Source: Rhodothermales bacterium (GTDB lineage: Bacteria; Bacteroidota; Rhodothermia; Rhodothermales; JANQRZ01). Taken from it: a stretch of DNA of 64,000 nucleotides. The stretch is from the NCBI GenBank assembly GCA_039944855.1, contig JBDUXZ010000033.1:1-64000 (forward strand), in the 5' to 3' direction. The notes under the pieces are model-generated. The model was given only the letters and a program-made list of their open reading frames with translations. It did not search any database and had not been told where the DNA came from. Positions within the stretch are counted from its first letter, which is position 1. Each line of letters begins with the position of its first letter. Both the position numbers and the translations under genes were made by a program. Shown here piece after piece: positions 25,185 through 32,302 of this stretch.

Positions 25185-27275
25185 GTGTCCAGCCTCCCCG
25201 CCGCCGCCCCGCCCGCCGCCCCGCCCGCCTTCCGCGTGGGCGGCGAGGTCGTCGTCGCCTCCAGCGTCGTCTTCATCCTGCTGATGCTGGTGGTGCCGCT
25301 CCCCGGCTTCCTCCTAGACCTCCTGCTGGCGACGAACATCGCCATCAGCCTCGCCGTCCTCCTCACGGCGTTCTACGCGAACCGGCCGCTGGAATTCGCG
25401 ATCTTCCCCGGCCTCCTCCTCATGACGACGCTGTTCCGCCTCTCGCTCAACGTGGCGAGCACGCGGCTGATCCTGAGCGAGGGGAAGGCGGGCGCGCTCA
25501 TCGCCGCCTTCGGCGACTTCGTCGTGGCCGGGAATTACGTCGTCGGCGGGATCGTCTTCCTCGTCCTCGTCCTCATCAACTTCATCGTCATCACGAAGGG
25601 CTCGGGCCGCATCGCCGAGGTCGGCGCGCGGTTCACGCTCGACGCCCTCCCCGGCAAGCAGATGGCGATCGACGCCGACCTCAACGCCGGGCTCATCGGC
25701 GAGGCCGAGGCGAAGCAGCGCCGCGCCGACGTCTCGCGCGAGGCCGACTTCTACGGCGCGATGGACGGCGCCTCGAAGTTCGTCCGCGGCGACGCCATGG
25801 CCGGCCTCATCATCACGGCGATCAACATCGTCGGCGGCCTCCTCATCGGCGCGACGCAGCAGGGGATGTCGATCTCGGAGGCGGCGGCGACGTTCACGCT
25901 CCTCTCGATCGGCGACGGCCTCGTCAGCCAGATCCCCGCCCTCCTCATCTCGACGGCGGCCGGCATCATCGTCAGCCGCGCCTCGGGCGAGGGAAACATC
26001 GCGGGCGAGCTGGCGGGCCAGCTCTTCACGAAGTCGCAGCCGATCCTGCTGACCGGCGGCTTCCTCGTCCTCCTCGGTCTGATGCCAGGCCTCCCGATCC
26101 TCCCGTTCTGGATGCTCGCGGGCGGGACGCTCTTCCTCGGGCGCAAGCGGAGCCGGAGCGAGCACGCCGCCGCCGTCGAGGTCTACGAGACCGGCCTCCG
26201 CGATACGGCCGCGGCCGACGCCGAAGAAGAGACCACGCCTGCCGACCTCCTCCTCGTGGACCCGCTCGAACTCGAGATCGGCTACTCCCTCATCTCGATC
26301 GTGGACCCGAGCCAGAACGGCGACCTGCTGGAGCGGGTGAAGCTGCTCCGGCAGCAGCTCGCCGTCGAGCTCGGCGTCGTGATCCCGCCCGTCCGCATCC
26401 GCGACAACGTCGGAATCGGAGCGAACAAATACATCATCAAGCTGCGCGGGAACGCCGTGGCCGAGGGCGAGGTGATGCCCGGCTACCACCTCGCCCTCCT
26501 GCCCGACGACTCGGCCGACGCCCCGCCCGGCGTCCGCTGCGAGGACCCGACGTTCGGCCTCCCCGCGGTGTGGGTCGCCGAGCGGAACATGGGCGAGGCC
26601 GAGCGGCTCGGGCTCACCGTCGTCGAAGCCCCGGCTGTCGTCACGACGCACCTCCTCGAAGTTCTCCGCAAGCACGCCCACAAGCTGCTCGACCGGCAGG
26701 AGACGAAGAAGCTGATCGACAAGGTGAAGGAGGCGGCGCCGACGCTCGTCGAGGAGCTCGTGCCGGGGATGCTGACCGTGGGCTCGGTGCAGAAAGTCCT
26801 CAAGCGGCTGCTGATGGAGCGCGTCCCCATCCGCGACCTCGTGACGATCCTCGAAGCCCTCGCCGACCACGCCCCGACGACGAAGAACCTCGACGTGCTG
26901 ACCGAATACGTCCGCGCCTCGCTCGCCCCGACGATTACGCGGCAGCTCATGGCCGGCGGCCCGAGCGTCCACTGCGTCGTGCTCGACCCCGTGCTGGAAC
27001 AGCACTTGCTTGAGCAGGCCGAAGCCGGCAAGCTCAACCCGAACACGCTTGGCCTCGACCCCGCCCGCGCCGAGAAGTTCGTCGCCGAGGCGGACCGGCT
27101 CGCGAAGCGGCTGCTCAGCCAGGGCCACGCGCCCGTGCTCCTGACCTCGCCGGTCCTCCGTGCCGCCCTCTTCGGCTTCCTCTCGCCCATGCTCTCCGAC
27201 ATCACCGTGGTCTCGTACAACGACCTCGTCCCCGAAGCCGCCGTCGACGTCGACGCCCAGCTCAAGCTCGTCTAA
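25185..27275 (+). CDS. flhA: flagellar export protein FlhA
   Basis: A 696-residue protein with eight N-terminal spans (about 20-320) containing the FHIPEP block region (ANRPLEFAIFPGLLLMTTLFR, given as key residues F-x-x-F-P-x-L-L-L; GDAMAGLIITAINIVGG; GDGLVSQIPALLISTAAG) and a large cytoplasmic domain that forms the nonameric ring receiving chaperone-substrate complexes. GTG start, 9 bp after flhB. Length is typical. Confidence 0.96.
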   Translation: MSSLPAAAPPAAPPAFRVGGEVVVASSVVFILLMLVVPLPGFLLDLLLATNIAISLAVLLTAFYANRPLEFAIFPGLLLMTTLFRLSLNVASTRLILSEGKAGALIAAFGDFVVAGNYVVGGIVFLVLVLINFIVITKGSGRIAEVGARFTLDALPGKQMAIDADLNAGLIGEAEAKQRRADVSREADFYGAMDGASKFVRGDAMAGLIITAINIVGGLLIGATQQGMSISEAAATFTLLSIGDGLVSQIPALLISTAAGIIVSRASGEGNIAGELAGQLFTKSQPILLTGGFLVLLGLMPGLPILPFWMLAGGTLFLGRKRSRSEHAAAVEVYETGLRDTAAADAEEETTPADLLLVDPLELEIGYSLISIVDPSQNGDLLERVKLLRQQLAVELGVVIPPVRIRDNVGIGANKYIIKLRGNAVAEGEVMPGYHLALLPDDSADAPPGVRCEDPTFGLPAVWVAERNMGEAERLGLTVVEAPAVVTTHLLEVLRKHAHKLLDRQETKKLIDKVKEAAPTLVEELVPGMLTVGSVQKVLKRLLMERVPIRDLVTILEALADHAPTTKNLDVLTEYVRASLAPTITRQLMAGGPSVHCVVLDPVLEQHLLEQAEAGKLNPNTLGLDPARAEKFVAEADRLAKRLLSQGHAPVLLTSPVLRAALFGFLSPMLSDITVVSYNDLVPEAAVDVDAQLKLV

Positions 27276-27287
27276 CGCCCCGTTTTC

Positions 27288-28631
27288 ATGGATATCAAGA
27301 CCCTGACAGGCCCCAGCATCCAGGCCGCGCTCGCCGAAGCGCGCCAACTCCTGGGCGACGACGTGATGCTGCTGGAGTCCGTCGCCGCGCGTGACGGCGA
27401 GCCCGCCCGGATCACGGTGATGGTGGACGCCGCGCTCGACCGGAAGCCCACCGCGCCGGCGGCCGTCCCCGTTGCCGAGCCGGCGTTTGTCGCGGCAGCT
27501 CCGGCGGCGTACGGCTACGCCGCGCAACGCGCCCGCCCCGTCGCCGCGATGCCGGAAGAACCTGCCGCGCCGCCCGCATTTTCTTCCCCTCGATCCGCTG
27601 CCGGCTCCGCCCCCACGCGGCCCCGCCTCTTCACCCCCGAGCCCGCCTCGGCTCCGGCCTCGGCCCCGGCTCCGGCCGTTGACCTCTCGGCCATCGAAGC
27701 CTTGCTCGACGCCCGACTCGGTCAACTCCACGACCGGATCGCCTCGCTCGAAGCCGGGCTCGGCGCGAGCGGCACCGTGCTCGGCGCAGCGAAGCAGTGG
27801 CTCTCGCACCCGCTCTACGGCGACCTCCTCACGCGCGGCCTCCGGCCCGAAACGGCCGACCGCCTCTTCCACGCCGTCGTCGAGCGCGGCTTCCGCGCCG
27901 ACGACCGCAGCCCCGAGACCCTCGGCGAGATCCGCTGGGCCATCGCCCAGGAACTGCGCGGCCTCCTCCACCGCCCGACGACGCCGCACGACGCGACGGG
28001 CACGCTCGTCCTCGTCGGGCCGAGCGGGGCGGGCAAGACGTCGCTCCTGCTCAAGCTCGCCCTCCACCCCAGCTTTTACGGACGGCGGCGGACGGCCGCG
28101 CTCGTCCTCGTCCCCGAAGACGCCGACGCCCACCCGCACCAGAGCCCGGCCGACCTCTACCGCCGCCACGGCCTCCCGGTCATGGTCGCCAGCACGCCCG
28201 CCGAGGTCCGCCAGGCCCTCGCCCGCACCTCCGACTTCGACCAGCTCCTCATCGACACGCCGCCGCTTCACCCGCGCTCGGGCGAAGCCCGCAAGATGAT
28301 GGAGTGGCTGCAAGGCCTCCTCGCCGAGGTCGGCGCGTTCGACGTCCACCTCGTGCTCGACGCGACGCGTGCGCTCGAAGGCTTCGGCGCCGACTACCTC
28401 CGCAGCCTCCCGCTCCGCCCGACGGCCGCCTCCCTCACCCGCCTCGACGAGACCGACGGATGGGGCCGCGTGGCCGAGTGGATGCTCGCGCTCGACCTCC
28501 CCGTCCAGTTCGTCTCCACGAGCCCTCGCGTGCCGGACGGCCTCCGCAAGTTCACGCCGGGCTGGTTCGTCGAGCAGGTCACACACGCCGCCGCCGACGC
28601 CGAGGCCGGAGACCTCTCGCCATGGAGCTAA
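27288..28631 (+). CDS. flhF: flagellar SRP-type GTPase FlhF
   Basis: A 447-residue protein: N-terminal basic/linker region rich in Ala and Pro (about 45-130), a helical N domain, and an SRP GTPase domain (about 235-430) with G1 loop GPSGAGKT near 244, LIDTPPLH in place of the usual DTAGR, and TRLDETD. FlhF marks the cell pole for flagellum assembly. The DTPP variant at the G3 site is somewhat unusual and may affect hydrolysis. It overlaps flhG by 10 bases. Confidence 0.9.
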   Translation: MDIKTLTGPSIQAALAEARQLLGDDVMLLESVAARDGEPARITVMVDAALDRKPTAPAAVPVAEPAFVAAAPAAYGYAAQRARPVAAMPEEPAAPPAFSSPRSAAGSAPTRPRLFTPEPASAPASAPAPAVDLSAIEALLDARLGQLHDRIASLEAGLGASGTVLGAAKQWLSHPLYGDLLTRGLRPETADRLFHAVVERGFRADDRSPETLGEIRWAIAQELRGLLHRPTTPHDATGTLVLVGPSGAGKTSLLLKLALHPSFYGRRRTAALVLVPEDADAHPHQSPADLYRRHGLPVMVASTPAEVRQALARTSDFDQLLIDTPPLHPRSGEARKMMEWLQGLLAEVGAFDVHLVLDATRALEGFGADYLRSLPLRPTAASLTRLDETDGWGRVAEWMLALDLPVQFVSTSPRVPDGLRKFTPGWFVEQVTHAAADAEAGDLSPWS

Positions 28632-29392
28632 CACGATCCCACGGCCCGACGACGCTCGCCGTCGTCAGCGGCAAAGGCGGCGTCGGTAAAAGCGTCGTCG
28701 CCGTCAACCTCGCCGAATCACTCGCCCACGGCGGCGCCCGCGTCGCACTCGTCGACGTCGACTTCGGGCAGAGCGCGTGCGCGGTGCTCGTGAACGAGGC
28801 GCCGCCGTACACCGCACACGACTGGATGCGGGGCCGCGCCGATCTCACCGATCTCCGCTGGCAGACCGAGGCCGGCGTGACGCTCGTGCAGGGCGCCGCC
28901 GACCCGCTCGCCCCGGCCGAGACGACCGCCCTCCTCGCGAACCTCGGCCGCGTCGTAGACGCACTTCGCGCCGACCACGACTACGTCCTCCTCGACACGC
29001 CCGCCGGCGTCGACGGCCCCGTCCGCTGGGCGCTCGACCACGCCGACCTCGGCCTGCTCGTGCTCGTCGGCGAGCCGACGGCCGTGGCTGACGCGTACCG
29101 CCTCGCGCGGCTCGTGTGGGAGGCCGATGCCGGCTACCCGCTCGGCGCCGTCGTCAACCTCGCCGACACCGAAGCCGAGGCGACGAGCGTGAGCGAGCGG
29201 TTCGGCGCCATCACCGAGCGGTTCACCGGGCGTGCGCCCGACCTGCTCGGGTGGATTCCGTACGCCGCGCAGATGCGCCGCGCCGTCGCCACGCAGACGC
29301 CCGCCGTCCGCTCGCCCGGCTCGATGCGGCAAGCCTTCGCCGACCTCGCCGACGCCGTCGCCGCCCGCCGCCCCGCGCCCTTCTACCTCTAG
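28622..29392 (+). CDS. flhG: MinD-like flagellar number regulator FlhG (FleN/YlxH)
   Basis: A 256-residue ParA/MinD ATPase with the deviant Walker A SGKGGVGKS (16-24), switch I DVDFGQSA and Walker B LLDTPAG. FlhG activates FlhF and limits the number of flagella, in several species by acting on the sigma54 activator. There is no clear C-terminal membrane-targeting helix. Its pairing with flhF and fliA is standard for polar flagellates. Confidence 0.93.
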   Translation: MELTRSHGPTTLAVVSGKGGVGKSVVAVNLAESLAHGGARVALVDVDFGQSACAVLVNEAPPYTAHDWMRGRADLTDLRWQTEAGVTLVQGAADPLAPAETTALLANLGRVVDALRADHDYVLLDTPAGVDGPVRWALDHADLGLLVLVGEPTAVADAYRLARLVWEADAGYPLGAVVNLADTEAEATSVSERFGAITERFTGRAPDLLGWIPYAAQMRRAVATQTPAVRSPGSMRQAFADLADAVAARRPAPFYL

Positions 29393-29413
29393 CCCTACCC
29401 CGCACCGCCCGCC

Positions 29414-29674
29414 ATGCAGTCCCTCACGCTCCAGATCAGCGGCATTGCCGCGCTCCTCATGCTGCTCAACCAGCTCTGGGGCTACGCGCCCCTCGAGCGG
29501 TCGCTCGTGGTGACGATCGGAGCGGGGACGGTGGTCTATAGCGTACTACTCGTGGGGCAGGCCGTCGTCCGCTACGTCATCACCGCTGCGGCGGCACCCG
29601 ATATCGCAACGGATGATGCCCCAGCCGAGCCGCCGCCCGCCGATGCCTCCCCGCCCTCTCCACCCGTTTCGTAA
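29414..29674 (+). CDS. small two-span membrane protein of the flhF-flhG-fliA operon
   Basis: An 86-residue protein with two hydrophobic helices (about 7-24 and 33-57) and a Pro/Ala/Asp-rich cytoplasmic-looking tail. No family recognised. It lies 21 bp after flhG and 9 bp before fliA, the slot where several genomes carry a small uncharacterised membrane gene. It may be a regulatory or assembly accessory; this is inferred from position only. Confidence 0.65.
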   Translation: MQSLTLQISGIAALLMLLNQLWGYAPLERSLVVTIGAGTVVYSVLLVGQAVVRYVITAAAAPDIATDDAPAEPPPADASPPSPPVS

Positions 29675-29683
29675 CGCGCTCCC

Positions 29684-30472
29684 ATGAAGGAGGACGATCT
29701 CCAGACCCACGCCCTGCGCTACGCCGCCGACCCGACGCCTCGCCACCGCGAGGCCGTCGCCGTGGCCGCCGTCCCGCTCGTCCGCTCGCTCGTCGGCAAG
29801 CTGACGCTCCCGAACAACCCGCTTGCGACGTGGGAGGACCTCGAAGGGGCCGGCCTCCTCGGGCTCATGCAGGCGCTCGACACCTACGACCCCGGGCGCG
29901 GCGCGCAGTTCGTGACGCACGCCTACCGCCGCATCCAGGGCGCCCTCATCGACTACCTCCGCTCGATCGACGTGCTCTCGCGCGACAAGCGGCAGCTCAT
30001 GGCCGCGGCCCAGAGCGCCATCGACACGCTCTACCAGATGCTCGGTGAGGAGCCGCAGGACGAGGACGTGGCGGACTACCTCGGCATCTCGCTTGACGAG
30101 TACCACAGCCTGCTCTCCGAAGCCCAGCACCGCTTCACCCTCTCCGTCGATCAGCCGATCGGAGACGAGGACGGGGCGCGGATGCTGGAGACCCTCGCGC
30201 ACGACGACGGCGAGGACGGGTTCGATGCCGTCGAGGCGCGGTTCGAGCTAGACGTGCTGGAGAAAGTCATCCCCAACCTGCCCGAGCGCGAGCGCAACAT
30301 CCTCGCGCTCTACTACATCGAGGACCTAACGCTGCGCGAAGTCGGCGAAGTGCTCGGCGTGAGCGACGCGCGCATTTCGCAGATCCTCGGCAAGACGCTC
30401 CTCAAGCTCCGCCACACGCTGTCGGCCACGCAGCCGCCCCGCTCGGCGGCGGAGATCCGCTCGGCGGCATAG
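29684..30472 (+). CDS. fliA: flagellar RNA polymerase sigma28 factor FliA
   Basis: A 262-residue sigma70-family protein with region 2 (WEDLEGAGLLGLMQALDTYDP, key residues D-L-x-x-x-G-x-x-G-L), region 3 and region 4 (LPERERNILALYYIEDLTLREVGE, then VSDARISQILGK). These features match the FliA/WhiG group. It should read the CCGATAA boxes found upstream of fliS, flgM and motA and be held by FlgM. Last gene of its operon, followed by a strong terminator. Confidence 0.93.
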   Translation: MKEDDLQTHALRYAADPTPRHREAVAVAAVPLVRSLVGKLTLPNNPLATWEDLEGAGLLGLMQALDTYDPGRGAQFVTHAYRRIQGALIDYLRSIDVLSRDKRQLMAAAQSAIDTLYQMLGEEPQDEDVADYLGISLDEYHSLLSEAQHRFTLSVDQPIGDEDGARMLETLAHDDGEDGFDAVEARFELDVLEKVIPNLPERERNILALYYIEDLTLREVGEVLGVSDARISQILGKTLLKLRHTLSATQPPRSAAEIRSAA

Positions 30473-30486
30473 CGGCTGAACACACG

Positions 30487-30520
30487 GAGGGGCGGGCGTC
30501 CAGCCAGACGCCCGCCCCTC
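30487..30520. terminator. bidirectional terminator after fliA
   Basis: A 14-bp perfect stem (GAGGGGCGGGCGTC and complement) with a 6-nt loop between fliA and the convergent Rad52-like gene. Confidence 0.8.
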
Positions 30521-30542
30521 GCTTCGCACCGCACGGCGTCAC

Positions 30543-31118
30543 TCAGCGCATCACCTCCCCCGTGGGGAACGGGCTCTGCGGGGGGACGCGCTCGCCGTTG
30601 CGGGCGGTACCGTTGGGCCGTCCGCCCGTCGACCGGCGCGGGCCGCTCGGGCGCTGCGCCGGCGGCGAGGACGGGGCCGAAGGCTGCGGGACGTACTTCG
30701 CCGGGATGCGCGGGACCTCGGCGAAGCGGCCCTTGTCGTTGAGCGGCACCCACTGCGACGGCATCTCGTAGAGGTAGCGGCCGATGCCGAGCGCCGCGCC
30801 CGCGCGCTTCATCGCGTTCGAGAGCCCGCCCTTGACGGCTTCCACGTCGGTGTTGTCGGCGCCGTCCTCGCGCCAGACCCACTCGCCGTCGTCGTTCTTG
30901 AAGTAGATGCGGCAGAGGACGCCGCCCTCGGGGCCGGCGCGGAACTCGTTCTTCCAGTTGCCGGGGCCGAACACCTCGTCGAGCCGCTCCTGCACGGCGC
31001 GGGCGGTGATGTACGCCATCGCGAGGCCCTTGCTCTTGTCGCGTGTCGTCGCGCCGGGCTTCCACTCGATGTCGTGCGCCGGGAAGGGGTCGGTCAGTCG
31101 TTGCCAGTTGATGCTCAT
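30543..31118 (-). CDS. Rad52/Rad22-family single-strand annealing protein
   Basis: A 191-residue protein. The N-terminal two thirds (residues about 10-125) match the Rad52_Rad22 fold: YITARAVQERLDEVFGPGNW, the ss-DNA-groove-like VLCRIYF strand, and DGADNTDVEAVKGGLSNAMK then RAGAALGIGRYLYEM, which is the conserved core. The C-terminal 60 residues are a Pro/Ser/Arg-rich disordered tail. It probably anneals or protects single-stranded DNA in recombination repair. Chromosomal and phage versions exist; no phage genes adjoin it. A shared 18-bp motif lies 100 bp upstream. Confidence 0.82.
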   Translation of the reverse strand: MSINWQRLTDPFPAHDIEWKPGATTRDKSKGLAMAYITARAVQERLDEVFGPGNWKNEFRAGPEGGVLCRIYFKNDDGEWVWREDGADNTDVEAVKGGLSNAMKRAGAALGIGRYLYEMPSQWVPLNDKGRFAEVPRIPAKYVPQPSAPSSPPAQRPSGPRRSTGGRPNGTARNGERVPPQSPFPTGEVMR

Positions 31119-31217
31119 GGCGAGTCCTCGTGTGGTTTCGTTTCGCAGTAGCGACGGCGGGGCGCTGCGGAGCGCGGGGCCGCCAAGTCGCGGTAGCCCA
31201 GAGTACGGCGTCTCGCT

Positions 31218-31235
31218 GCCACCTCTTTGTCACAC
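31218..31235 (-). promoter_or_regulatory. 18-bp motif upstream of the Rad52-like gene
   Basis: On the minus strand TGTGACAAAGAGGTGGCA lies 100 bp before the start codon. A copy with 16 of 18 identical bases (TGTGACAAACCGGTGGCA) sits 82 bp before the nuclease-like gene at 31396-32112, in the same orientation. It could be a promoter element or a regulator site. Confidence 0.45.
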
Positions 31236-31293
31236 GAAGGGGGAGAAAGAATTCCTCCGAGGAACGAGGGCGCCGAGGTCCCGAAAACCGACA

Positions 31294-31324
31294 GGGCCGC
31301 TCCCCCATTCCGGGAGAGCGGCCC
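31294..31324. terminator. hairpin downstream of the nuclease-like gene
   Basis: A 9-bp stem GGGCCGCTC/GAGCGGCCC with an inner CCC/GGG pair, about 70 bp beyond the leftward gene's stop codon. Confidence 0.5.
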
Positions 31325-31395
31325 CTCGTGACGCTGAGGGGACACCCCTGCCCCTACAGCGGCCTCCTCACGAGGCTATGATTATGCGGCATCGG

Positions 31396-32112
31396 TTACG
31401 AGCCCGTCGGACGCAGACGGTGCGGCCGGGTGACGGCCTCGTCGACGTGCACCTCCCACGCCTCGCTGAACCGGCGGTCGAACCGGCGGAGGAGGATGAA
31501 CGGGTTCGTGCCGTTGGCGGCGTGCCACAGCCCGCGCTCCGAGAAGTACTCCTCCTGCTCGGGATCGATTTCGTACGTCACCATCGCGGCGGCCTGTTCC
31601 GGGCGAAGCCGGAGGTTCTTCGCCTCGCGCGTGGCGAGCGTGGTCAGGTTGATACGCCCGCGTTCGGAGAAGAGGTCCGGCTGACCCGGGGCAGAAATCT
31701 CCCACTGCGCGACGAGGTAGAGGCAGTCGTCCATGTGATCGAGGAGGTCGGAGCCGCGGAGACGATAGAGGGCGTCCACGGCGGGCTGCCCGTCGGGCCG
31801 GTTCGAGGCGATGAGCGTGGCGTCGCGGCGGAGACGACGCTGGTGATCGCGGAGGTTCCGTCCCCCGCCGCACTCGATGGCGATGCGCCGCGGCCGGATC
31901 GGACCCGGCACCTCGGCGACGAAATCGACGGTGAAGAACGCGCCGGCCGTTTCGAGTTCGACCTCGCTGCGGAGCACGGCGTCTTCGCGGAGGTACTTCA
32001 CGATGTGCCACGCGAACTCGTCCTGCACCGCCCCGTCATAGGGCGGCTCGTAGGCGGGGCCGGAGAGGAGGCCTTTCGGCTCGACGGCGTCGGGCTTAGA
32101 GAGACGGATCAT
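31396..32112 (-). CDS. putative PD-(D/E)XK/DUF559-like nuclease-fold protein
   Basis: A 238-residue protein. The central part (about 30-110) has VLRSEVELET, a FTVDFVAEV strand and RRIAIECGGG followed by DHQRRLRRDATLIAS, which resembles the DUF559/Vsr-type nuclease fold (acidic residue on one strand, E-x-C/D-G on the next, then an H/R-rich helix). A lysine in the usual ExK position is not evident, so catalysis is uncertain. The rest is unknown. The ATG at 32112 was chosen; upstream frame is low-information. It shares an upstream motif with the Rad52-like gene. Confidence 0.6.
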   Translation of the reverse strand: MIRLSKPDAVEPKGLLSGPAYEPPYDGAVQDEFAWHIVKYLREDAVLRSEVELETAGAFFTVDFVAEVPGPIRPRRIAIECGGGRNLRDHQRRLRRDATLIASNRPDGQPAVDALYRLRGSDLLDHMDDCLYLVAQWEISAPGQPDLFSERGRINLTTLATREAKNLRLRPEQAAAMVTYEIDPEQEEYFSERGLWHAANGTNPFILLRRFDRRFSEAWEVHVDEAVTRPHRLRPTGS

Positions 32113-32193
32113 CGGAGGAGGGGTCTGAGTCAGGGTTGAAGCGGCGGGACAGGCATCATCGCGCGCGCGTACGTGTAATATCCCTCGCCCGGG

Positions 32194-32211
32194 TGCCACC
32201 GGTTTGTCACA
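32194..32211 (-). promoter_or_regulatory. 18-bp motif upstream of the nuclease-like gene
   Basis: TGTGACAAACCGGTGGCA on the minus strand, 82 bp before the start codon; 16 of 18 bases match the copy at 31218-31235. The divergent gene at 32303 starts 92 bp to the right and could share control. A TAATTTTC box (32223-32230), like the Bacteroidota -7 element, faces that gene. Confidence 0.45.
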
Positions 32212-32302
32212 GCTCCTGGCACTAATTTTCGCCGCCCGAAGCAATGATTCCGCAGCGTACGGCGTGATACCCGTCCGCCCCTCCTTCTCCCTCCCCGACC
32301 GC

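Noticed and set aside
25314-28634. A leftward open frame of more than 1,100 codons opposite flhA and flhF
   Set aside because: It is antisense to two unmistakable genes. Its product is a low-complexity Arg/Glu/Val/Ala mixture typical of the reverse frame of GC-rich genes.
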